Shown piece by piece: positions 5,662 through 10,769 of a stretch of DNA of 10,769 bases; position 1 is the stretch's first letter, and the number at the start of each line of letters is the position of its first letter. The notes under the pieces are model-generated. The model did no database searches, was not told the origin of the DNA, and saw only the letters and a program-made list of their open reading frames with translations. This stretch comes from an uncultured Steroidobacter sp. (GTDB taxonomy: Bacteria > Pseudomonadota > Gammaproteobacteria > Steroidobacterales > Steroidobacteraceae). The stretch covers positions 1-10,769 of the forward strand of contig CAMLEO010000248.1 of assembly GCA_946478975.1 (NCBI GenBank), written 5' to 3'. Both the position numbers and the translations under genes were made by a program.

Positions 5662-7122
5662 TCAGCTCCACTTGCCGGTCAGCTCGCGGTACAGCTTGAC
5701 GTACTCGCCGGTCTGGCGATCCCAGGAGAAATCCTGCGCCATGCCGTTGCGCATGAGCTGCGTCCAGGCCTCCTGGTTCTTGTAGAAATCGAGCGCGATG
5801 TGCATGGCCCATTGCACGGCGGGCACATCGAAATCGTTGAAGACGACGCCGGTGCCCTGGCGCGAATGCGGGTCCCACATCTGCACCGAATCGGCGAGGC
5901 CGCCGGTGCGACGAACGATCGGCGGTGTGCCGTACTTCAGGCTGTACATCTGATTCAAGCCGCACGGCTCGTACTGCGACGGCATTAGAAACATATCGCT
6001 CGCAGCTTCGATGAGATGCGACAGCTCTTCGTTATAGCCGCGGTGAAACACCACGCGCTCGGGAAAACGCTGCTGCAGGTAAGCGAAGAAATCTTCGTAG
6101 CGCGATTCGCCGCTGCCCAGCGCTACCAATCCCAGCTCGCGCGTCGACAGGATCTGCGGCAGGGACTGGAACAGCAGGTCGAAGCCTTTCTGCGCCGTCA
6201 TGCGCGACACCACACCGAGCAGCGGCGTCGACTCGCTCACCGACAGGTTCATCCAGTCCAGCAGCTGCATCTTGGTTGCGCGCTTGCCCGACAGGTCCTC
6301 CGGCGTGTAGTGATGTTTCAAATAACGATCGGTGGTGGGATTCCATTCGCTGTAATCGACACCGTTCAGGATGCCGACGACACCGTCGGCTCGCGAGCGC
6401 AAGGTGCCGTCGATGCCGTGACCGCCCTCGGGCGTGCAGATCTCTCGTGCGTACGTCGGGCTCACCGTAGTGACGCGATCCGCGTGGCGCACGCCTTCGC
6501 GCAGCCAATTGAACGCACCGCCGACCAGCGTCTCCCACGACACGAGATGACGCACTTCACCGCCGATGTCATACACCGTGCTGGAATCGAACATGCCTTG
6601 ATAGCCGATGTTATGAATCGACAGCACCGACTTGGTGGCCGAGAACAGGCTGTCCCAGGCATAGATGGTCTTGAGCATCATCGGCATCAGCGCCGTGTGC
6701 CAGTCGTTGCAATGAACGATGTCGGGCGCGAACTGCATGCGCTGGCAGCCGTCGAGCGCGGCGCGCTGAAGCACCAGGAATCGCAGATGTTCGTCGACGC
6801 CGGAGGTATAGATCGACGGGCGGTCGTACACCTCGGGACAATGCACTAGAAACAAAGGCACATCGGAGTTCGGCAGGCGCGCTTCGAGCAGCGTGTACCA
6901 ATATCGATGCGGGCCGAGCGCGAGCGGCACGTGACGAACTGTTTCGAGCGGCGTGCTCTGGCTCGCGAAGTTGCCCATGCTCGAATATAGCGGCATGAAG
7001 ACGCGCACATCGTGGCCGAGCGCGCGCAAGTGCTTCGGCAATACGCCAGCGACATCGGCGAGCCCGCCGGTCTTGGCGAGAGGTGCGATCTCGGAAGCGA
7101 CGAAACAAATGTTTAACGGCAT
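5662..7122 (-). CDS. glgA: Glycogen synthase (ADP-glucose type, GT5)
   Basis: Transfers glucose from ADP-glucose to the non-reducing end of alpha-1,4-glucan. The 486 residues match the usual length (E. coli 477). The N-terminal GT5 domain begins at the start codon with KTGGLADV (17-24), the ADP-glucose binding loop, then CNDWHT (138-143), HNIGYQG (170-176) and GILNGVDY (250-257). The C-terminal Rossmann domain has SRMTAQKGFDL (306-316) and EPCGLNQMYSLKYGT (385-399), with E385 equivalent to the conserved catalytic-site glutamate, then RRTGGLADSV. The ATG lies 33 bp after the phaR stop, with no clear Shine-Dalgarno site, so it is probably co-transcribed with phaR. Its TGA abuts the stop of the convergent lipoprotein gene with no room for a terminator. 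All key residues are intact. Confidence 0.97.
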   Translation of the reverse strand: MPLNICFVASEIAPLAKTGGLADVAGVLPKHLRALGHDVRVFMPLYSSMGNFASQSTPLETVRHVPLALGPHRYWYTLLEARLPNSDVPLFLVHCPEVYDRPSIYTSGVDEHLRFLVLQRAALDGCQRMQFAPDIVHCNDWHTALMPMMLKTIYAWDSLFSATKSVLSIHNIGYQGMFDSSTVYDIGGEVRHLVSWETLVGGAFNWLREGVRHADRVTTVSPTYAREICTPEGGHGIDGTLRSRADGVVGILNGVDYSEWNPTTDRYLKHHYTPEDLSGKRATKMQLLDWMNLSVSESTPLLGVVSRMTAQKGFDLLFQSLPQILSTRELGLVALGSGESRYEDFFAYLQQRFPERVVFHRGYNEELSHLIEAASDMFLMPSQYEPCGLNQMYSLKYGTPPIVRRTGGLADSVQMWDPHSRQGTGVVFNDFDVPAVQWAMHIALDFYKNQEAWTQLMRNGMAQDFSWDRQTGEYVKLYRELTGKWS

Positions 7123-7155
7123 GCGCAGTCAGTTCTTGTTCGGGAGCGGCGCGCG

Positions 7156-7653
7156 TCAGGTGGAGTCGGCGTCGTTGCTGTCGGGTTTTTTGTTGGGCTT
7201 CGTATTGGATTGGGCGGGCGGTTCCCGCGCAGGATCTCGCGGCGGCGCAAATGCTGCCAGCAGGGTTTCCTGCATCTTGGCCCACAGCTCCAGGTTCTGG
7301 CGGGTCAGCTCGGCGAGCGGCCGGGCCTGCAGCGCTTCCTGCTGGCGCATGAACGTCTCGACGCTTTTTTCCAGGTAGGAGCTGAACACGCTTTGCATGG
7401 AGTTGCCGTAGAAGCGGATCATGGATTCGAGCAATGAGGTCGAAAGGATCGGACGGCCGAATTGTTCCTGGTCGGCGATCACCTGCAGCAGCACCAGCCG
7501 CGTGATGTCCTCGTTGCTCTTGTCCTCGACCACCTTTACGCGTACGCCGGCGATCACCATGTTGCGAATGTCGTCGATCGTGATATGACGACTTTGCGCG
7601 GCGTCGTAGAGGCGCCGGTTCGCGTATTTTTTGATCAGTCGTTCTTCGCTCAT
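7156..7653 (-). CDS. phaR: Polyhydroxyalkanoate synthesis repressor PhaR
   Basis: DNA-binding regulator that also binds PHA granules and in characterised species represses phasin genes and itself until polymer accumulates. The 165 residues open with the PHB/PHA accumulation regulator DNA-binding domain: RLIKKYANRRLYDAAQSRHIT (5-25, nearly identical to the family pattern with a normal KKYPNRRLYDT), then IDDIRNMV and IAGVRVKVVEDKSNEDITR. The second conserved segment follows at about 66-105 (GRPILSTSLLESMIRFYGNSMQSVFSSYLEKS). The C-terminal 30 residues are Pro/Asn/Lys/Asp-rich and probably disordered. It is divergent from phaE across 90 bp and upstream of glgA on the same strand. A likely autoregulatory site lies in that 90 bp. 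No strong Shine-Dalgarno precedes the ATG. Confidence 0.95.
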   Translation of the reverse strand: MSEERLIKKYANRRLYDAAQSRHITIDDIRNMVIAGVRVKVVEDKSNEDITRLVLLQVIADQEQFGRPILSTSLLESMIRFYGNSMQSVFSSYLEKSVETFMRQQEALQARPLAELTRQNLELWAKMQETLLAAFAPPRDPAREPPAQSNTKPNKKPDSNDADST

Positions 7654-7700
7654 GGCTTAAGCTCGACGAGGGCTCGCGGCTCACCTGGCGTTGTAAGTAA

Positions 7701-7726
7701 GTAGCGGGCTACTGTAGCGACGGCTA
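7701..7726. promoter_or_regulatory. Candidate operator: tandem TAGC/GCTA inverted repeats between phaR and phaE
   Basis: GTAGC-GG-GCTAC (7701-7712) is a perfect 12-bp dyad with a 2-bp centre. Right after it, TAGC-GACG-GCTA (7715-7726) is a second dyad with the same half-site and a 4-bp centre. GTAGCG recurs 13 bp apart (7701 and 7714). The repeats overlap the candidate phaR -10 box and lie within the 90-bp divergent region. PhaR binding is an inference from position and from known PhaR autoregulation; the motif itself is not one I can match to a published site. Confidence 0.4.
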
Positions 7727-7739
7727 TTTGGCGGTGCAA
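7711..7739 (-). promoter_or_regulatory. Candidate sigma70-like promoter for phaR (-glgA)
   Basis: On the minus strand TTGCAC (complement of 7734-7739) is followed by a 17-base spacer and TACAGT (complement of 7711-7716). The -35 matches consensus at 3 of 6 and the -10 at 4 of 6 positions, with ideal spacing. Transcription would start about 50 bases before the phaR ATG. The -10 overlaps the inverted repeats described next. Confidence 0.4.
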
Positions 7740-7743
7740 CACA

Positions 7744-8112
7744 ATGACGGAAAACACGGGTCCGGGGAACAGCTCGGCGAATGGGGCGGGGGATTGGATA
7801 CAGGCCTGGATCGAGCAGCAGCGCGAGCTGTTGCGCCAGCCCGGCACGCCCGGCGATCAATCCGCCGACAAGTGGGGCATGCGCTGGCTGGAGGCCGGCC
7901 AGGCGTTCCTGCAGTCATGGATCGGGTCCGCTGCGCGCATGCCGCCGCTCGGGCTCGCTCGGGAACAAACAGAAGCCTGGCGCGAACTGCTGGCGGCGCA
8001 GGCCGAATGCCAGGCGCTGGAGCAGGAGCTGCGAGGCGTGTGGGCGCAGGTGCAAGGCGACGCGCTCGGTTTGCTCGAAAAGATGCTTCGCGAGCGCAAG
8101 TCGGGAGAATGA
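7744..8112 (+). CDS. phaE: PhaE, class III PHA synthase subunit: N-terminal part, ended by an in-frame UGA
   Basis: PhaE binds PhaC and is needed for class III polyhydroxyalkanoate synthase activity. This 122-residue piece has the helix-rich, Trp-rich N-terminus expected of PhaE (DWIQAWIEQQRELL, WLEAGQAFLQSWI) and a Gln/Glu/Leu-rich helix up to LLEKMLRERKSGE. It then meets TGA at 8110-8112. The same frame continues without any other stop to 8394, and the following residues (INNYREMYDLW) belong to the most conserved block of PhaE. The gene is therefore read as one phaE interrupted at codon 123. Without the stop the product would be 216 residues, which is shorter than the roughly 350-residue Allochromatium PhaE. 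The ATG at 7744 has only a weak GGCGG upstream; it starts 90 bp from phaR on the opposite strand. Confidence 0.75.
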   Translation: MTENTGPGNSSANGAGDWIQAWIEQQRELLRQPGTPGDQSADKWGMRWLEAGQAFLQSWIGSAARMPPLGLAREQTEAWRELLAAQAECQALEQELRGVWAQVQGDALGLLEKMLRERKSGE

Positions 8113-8130
8113 ATAAACAATTATCGGGAG
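8105..8130 (+). other. In-frame UGA and AT-rich patch interrupting phaE
   Basis: The stop TGA (8110-8112) sits in a short patch that is much richer in A and T (about 8105-8125) than the surrounding coding DNA. An ATG at 8109-8111 overlaps the stop as ATGA, but its frame closes at 8222 and carries no PhaE homology. The next in-frame ATG (8131) has GGGAG touching it with no spacer, which is a poor ribosome site. Six codons of homology (INNYRE) lie between the stop and that ATG. Confidence 0.7.
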
Positions 8131-8394
8131 ATGTACGACCTGTGGGTGGACTGCGGCGAGAAGATCTTTGCGCAGGTCGCGCACAGCGAGTCTTATGCAA
8201 AACTGCAGGCACAGCTCGGTAACGCTGCCATCAAGCTGCGTGGCAAGCAGCAGGCGATGATCGAGCGCCACTTGAAACAATTCGATCTGCCGACGCGCTC
8301 GGAGCTGAACACGGTTCACAAACAAATGCGCGAGCTGCGCGAGCGTATCGCGACCTTGGAAACACAATTGGCCGAAGCCCGCGAACGGGAGTAA
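8131..8394 (+). CDS. phaE: PhaE, class III PHA synthase subunit: C-terminal part
   Basis: Eighty-seven residues from the first in-frame ATG after the UGA. Homology begins six codons earlier, at 8113. The segment MYDLWVDCGEKIFAQVAHSE followed by a YAKLQAQLGNA helix, then FDLPTRSELNTVHKQMRELR, is the signature C-terminal region of PhaE. That region ends in a coiled-coil-like helix (RELRERIATLETQLAEARERE). It forms the PhaC-interacting part in characterised class III synthases, as far as the family is known. No frameshift or further stop is seen, so either the break is recent or this half is still translated. It ends 2 bp before phaC, the usual close phaE-phaC linkage. If no readthrough occurs, translation would need a restart at 8131. 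Confidence 0.75.
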   Translation: MYDLWVDCGEKIFAQVAHSESYAKLQAQLGNAAIKLRGKQQAMIERHLKQFDLPTRSELNTVHKQMRELRERIATLETQLAEARERE

Positions 8395-8396
8395 CG

Positions 8397-9494
8397 ATGA
8401 GCGACAGCATTCCCGGTGCCGCGGAGCTCAAAGCCGCGGCCGATGAGTTCATGCGTCGGATGACGAACGGCCTGGCGGCGCTGGCCAACGTTCGCGATGT
8501 GACGATCGGCAGCGTCGCCAAGGATGCGGTGTTCACGGAAGATAAAGTCACGTTGTATCGCTACCGGCCCTCGGAAGTGGTCGCGCCCGATCTGCGCGTG
8601 CGTACGCCGCTGCTGATTTGTTACGCGCTGGTGAATCGCCCGTACATGATGGATCTGCAAGCCGACCGCTCGCTGATCCGCGGCCTGGTGCAGCGGGGCG
8701 TCGATGTTTATTTGATCGACTGGGGTTATCCCGACGGCGCCGATCGCTACCTGGGGCTGGAAGATTACGTGCTGCGTTATCTCGACCATTGCGTCGACTT
8801 CGTGCGCGCCGCGAGCGGCCACGAGCAGATCAATCTGCTCGGCGTGTGCCAGGGCGGCACGATGAGCTTGTGTTACGCCTCGTTGATGCAGTCGCGCCTC
8901 GAGAATCTGATTACGATGGTGACGCCGGTGGACTTTCAAACCCCGGACAACCTGCTCACCAAGTGGGCCCGGCACGTCGATGTGGATGCGCTGGTGGCAA
9001 CCGCCGGCAATGTGCCCGGCGAGATGCTGAATGCGCTGTTCGTGAGCGTCATGCCGTTCCGGCTCAACAGCCAGAAGTATGTGGACCTGCTGGATCAGCT
9101 CAACGATCCGAACGGCAATGCCGCGGCCATCGAAAATTTCCTGCGCATGGAAAAATGGATTTTCGACAGCCCCGACCAGGCCGGCGAAATGTTTCGCCAG
9201 TTCCTGACCGCCTTCGTCAAAGAAAACCGACTGATGAATGGCGGGCTGAAAATCGGCGGCCGGGATGTGGACCTGAAGCGCATCACCCTGCCGCTGCTGA
9301 ACATCTATGCGCTGCAAGATCACCTGGTGCCGCCGGCGGCGAGCAAGCCGCTGCAACAGCTGGTCGGAAGCAGCGATTACAGCACTCACGAATTCCAGGG
9401 CGGTCACATCGGGATCTATGTGAGCAGCACCGCCCAGCGGCAGATTCCAGAGCGGATTGCCGGCTGGCTGCGGGAGCGGGACAGCAAGTCGTAG
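8397..9494 (+). CDS. phaC: Class III poly(R)-hydroxyalkanoic acid synthase subunit PhaC
   Basis: Catalytic subunit that polymerises (R)-3-hydroxyacyl-CoA into polyester on the granule surface. The 365 residues match the short class III form (Allochromatium about 355); class I and II enzymes are much longer. The ATG has GGGAG 5 bases upstream. The alpha/beta-hydrolase fold shows the substrate-entry segment YALVNRPYMMDLQ (76-88), LIDWGYPD (107-113), and the lipase-like box GVCQGG (149-154) with nucleophile C151. D308 (YALQDHLVPP) and H337 (GGHIGI) complete the catalytic triad. The conserved MVTPVDF follows the box. It begins 2 bp after phaE and is surely in the same operon. Activity in vivo depends on PhaE, so the stop in phaE is directly relevant. 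No terminator hairpin is clear after the TAG. Confidence 0.97.
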   Translation: MSDSIPGAAELKAAADEFMRRMTNGLAALANVRDVTIGSVAKDAVFTEDKVTLYRYRPSEVVAPDLRVRTPLLICYALVNRPYMMDLQADRSLIRGLVQRGVDVYLIDWGYPDGADRYLGLEDYVLRYLDHCVDFVRAASGHEQINLLGVCQGGTMSLCYASLMQSRLENLITMVTPVDFQTPDNLLTKWARHVDVDALVATAGNVPGEMLNALFVSVMPFRLNSQKYVDLLDQLNDPNGNAAAIENFLRMEKWIFDSPDQAGEMFRQFLTAFVKENRLMNGGLKIGGRDVDLKRITLPLLNIYALQDHLVPPAASKPLQQLVGSSDYSTHEFQGGHIGIYVSSTAQRQIPERIAGWLRERDSKS

Positions 9495-9577
9495 CATGGT
9501 CACATGCCCAAACGGCTGTTGACCTTGGCGTAGCCCGCGCGCACTCTGCCGTCCCGGTATTTTTTCGAGTCCCCGCC

Positions 9578-10531
9578 ATGATCTACGAAAACATTCTCGG
9601 CACCATCGGTCGCACCCCCATCGTCAAGATCAACCGGCTCGCGCCGTCGCATGTCACCTTGTACGCGAAGTGCGAGTTCTTCAATCCGCTGTCCTCGGTG
9701 AAGGATCGCCTGGCGATCGCGATCATCGAAGATGCCGAGCGTCGCGGCACGTTGAAGCCGGGGCAGACCGTCGTTGAAGCCACTTCCGGCAACACCGGCA
9801 TCGCATTGGCGATGGTGTGCGCCGCCAAGGGTTATCCGTTCGTCGCGGTGATGGCCGAGAGCTTCTCGGTAGAGCGTCGCAAGATCATGCGCATGCTGGG
9901 TGCCAAGGTCATTCTCACGCCGGCTGCCGAGCGCGGCTCGGGCATGGTGCGCAAGGCGAAGGAGCTGGCGGAGAAACATGGCTGGTTCCTGGCGCGTCAG
10001 TTCGAGAACCAGGCCAATCCCGAATATCACCGCAACACCACCGGGCCGGAAATCCTCAGCGACTTCGCCGGCCGCCGGCTGGATTTCTGGGTCACGGGCT
10101 GGGGCACGGGCGGTACGCTGACGGGCGCCGGCGAGATGATCAAAAAGGCTCGTCCGGAGACGCGCGTGATCGCGAGCGAACCGGCGTCGGCATCGCTGCT
10201 GGCCGGCGGCGAGTTCAAGCCGCACAAGATTCAAGGCTGGACCCCGGATTTCGTACCCGCGGTGCTGAATCGCGCGGTCGCGGATGAAATCGTAGCGATC
10301 GCCGATGAGGAAGCGATTCAAACATCGCGTTTGCTGGCAGCGAAGGAAGGCATCTTCTGCGGTATCTCTTCCGGCGCGACGATGGCCGCGGCGTTGAAAG
10401 TCGCACAGAAAGCTCCGCAGGGCTCGGTCATTCTCGCGATGCTGCCGGACACCGCTGAGCGTTATCTCTCGACGCCGCTGTTCGAAGGCATCAGCGACGC
10501 GTCGGACGCCGAGCCGCAGACGGTTATTTGA
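9578..10531 (+). CDS. cysK: Cysteine synthase (O-acetylserine sulfhydrylase, CysK type)
   Basis: PLP enzyme that makes L-cysteine from O-acetylserine and sulfide. The 317 residues match the usual CysK length. NPLSSVKDR places the Schiff-base lysine at K42. VEATSGNTGIALA (67-78) holds the substrate-binding TSGNTG loop, and GTGGT (176-180) binds the PLP phosphate, followed by CGISSGA (261-267) with S265 contacting the pyridine nitrogen. PDTAERYLST (290-299) is the conserved end. The family has several close relatives (CysM, cystathionine beta-synthase), but overall layout favours CysK. The frame is open far upstream into phaC; the ATG at 9578 is the first with family homology. It has no clear Shine-Dalgarno. 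Upstream (9495-9577) there is a TTGACC at 9519-9524 without a good -10 box. Linkage to phaC looks incidental. Confidence 0.93.
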   Translation: MIYENILGTIGRTPIVKINRLAPSHVTLYAKCEFFNPLSSVKDRLAIAIIEDAERRGTLKPGQTVVEATSGNTGIALAMVCAAKGYPFVAVMAESFSVERRKIMRMLGAKVILTPAAERGSGMVRKAKELAEKHGWFLARQFENQANPEYHRNTTGPEILSDFAGRRLDFWVTGWGTGGTLTGAGEMIKKARPETRVIASEPASASLLAGGEFKPHKIQGWTPDFVPAVLNRAVADEIVAIADEEAIQTSRLLAAKEGIFCGISSGATMAAALKVAQKAPQGSVILAMLPDTAERYLSTPLFEGISDASDAEPQTVI

Positions 10532-10540
10532 AGCTCCAAT

Positions 10541-10556
10541 CTGACATTTCTGTCAG
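10541..10556. repeat. Perfect hairpin after cysK (CTGACA stem)
   Basis: CTGACA, a TTTC loop and TGTCAG form a perfect 6-bp stem starting 10 bp after the cysK stop. No T-run follows, so it is at most a weak terminator; it could equally be an operator or mRNA-stabilising hairpin. Confidence 0.4.
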
Positions 10557-10560
10557 CTAA

Positions 10561-10590
10561 GCGCGGGCTCGCTTCGCGAGCCTTGCGCGC
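10561..10590 (+). terminator. Strong GC hairpin after cysK, possible terminator
   Basis: GGCTCGC (10566-10572), loop TTC, GCGAGCC (10576-10582) form a perfect 7-bp stem. Flanking GCGC at 10561-10564 and 10585-10588 can extend it with a small internal bulge. There is no following poly-T, so intrinsic termination is uncertain. Its position between cysK and the next gene supports a transcript-end or REP-like role. Confidence 0.4.
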
Positions 10591-10646
10591 GACTCCCTGA
10601 TTCACCATTCTGTGCGGCCGCATTTCACGCGGACGCAGGTTTGCTC

Positions 10647-10769
10647 GTGAATCGAAACAGCATCGTGGTCGTGGCTCTCGTCGTCATGGCCGGCATCGCC
10701 GCTTGCTCCCAGCCCGACCGGCCCAAGCAGGCAGGCGCACAGGCGCGAGAGGTGGTGGTCGCCGCCGCG
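10647..10769 (+). CDS. N-terminus of a lipoprotein gene cut by the window edge
   Basis: From the GTG at 10647, 41 codons are open to the window edge. An AGG lies about 7 bases upstream, and no ATG exists in frame before residue 14. The start is a lipoprotein signal peptide: MNRNSIVVV, hydrophobic stretch, and GIAAC with C20 as the lipidated residue, followed by a polar SQPDRPKQAG linker and a REVVVAAA strand. Such a beginning is common in periplasmic adaptor (membrane fusion) proteins of RND efflux pumps, but the visible part is too short to assign. A TTG six bases upstream, also in frame, is an alternative start. Two hairpins separate it from cysK, so it probably starts its own unit. Confidence 0.65.
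   Translation, partial: MNRNSIVVVALVVMAGIAACSQPDRPKQAGAQAREVVVAAA

Noticed and set aside
6611..7684. Long minus-strand frame of 357 codons across phaR and glgA
   Set aside because: Arg/Ala-rich out-of-frame translation overlapping two well-supported genes on the same strand.
8110..8160. Selenocysteine insertion at the phaE UGA
   Set aside because: No convincing stem-loop at the right distance after the UGA, and PhaE is not a known selenoprotein.
8109..8222. Small frame starting at the ATG that overlaps the phaE stop
   Set aside because: It is out of frame with phaE and its 37-codon product has no PhaE-like sequence, while the phaE frame across the same bases does.
8316..9503. Long open frame of 395 codons antisense to phaC
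   Set aside because: It lies entirely opposite strongly conserved coding sequence. It has His/Gln/Ala/Arg-rich composition typical of GC-rich shadow frames, with no domain.
9519..9547. Promoter for cysK with TTGACC and a 17-base spacer
   Set aside because: The hexamer at the -10 position (CACTCT) matches the consensus at only two places, so it is not listed as a feature.
8618..9577. Extension of the cysK frame upstream through phaC as a fusion protein
   Set aside because: The upstream part is an out-of-frame reading of phaC; family homology starts exactly at the ATG at 9578.

Overview
The window is GC-rich, densely coding proteobacterial chromosome. It contains a class III poly(hydroxyalkanoate) synthase (PhaE/PhaC), a PHB-type PhaR regulator, bacterial GlgC and GlgA, and a CysK-type cysteine synthase. 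Together these suggest a gammaproteobacterium of the Steroidobacteraceae/Nevskiales/Xanthomonadales kind. That placement is inferred from gene content and not verified. No tRNA, rRNA, CRISPR array, insertion sequence or phage gene was seen.

Left part (1-3625). A cut-off gene at the left edge, whose C-terminus looks like a sulfotransferase, is followed after 22 bp by a small secreted protein (190-642). Facing it on the minus strand are five tightly spaced genes running from 3625 down to 639: an unknown exported protein, a DUF192 protein, a small lipoprotein, an aspartyl/asparaginyl beta-hydroxylase-family dioxygenase, and a sulfotransferase. Gaps are 6, 17, 16 and -4 bp, so one transcript is likely. 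The lipoprotein and the secreted protein at 190-642 share the same small two-cysteine domain.

Middle and right part (3626-9494) is a carbon-storage locus. glgC and a WHy/LEA2-type lipoprotein run on the plus strand. They converge, stop against stop, on glgA, which lies 33 bp downstream of phaR on the minus strand. phaR is divergent from phaE-phaC across a 90-bp region carrying a candidate promoter and paired TAGC/GCTA inverted repeats. Glycogen precursor synthesis (GlgC), chain elongation (GlgA), PHA polymerisation (PhaEC) and the PHA regulator (PhaR) are thus side by side.

The most unusual feature is in phaE. Homology to the family runs through an in-frame UGA (8110-8112) that splits the gene into two pieces in the same frame, inside a short AT-rich patch. 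It could be a recent nonsense mutation, a split subunit, programmed readthrough or a sequence error.

Right edge: cysK (9578-10531), two hairpins, and the first 41 codons of a lipoprotein that runs off the window.
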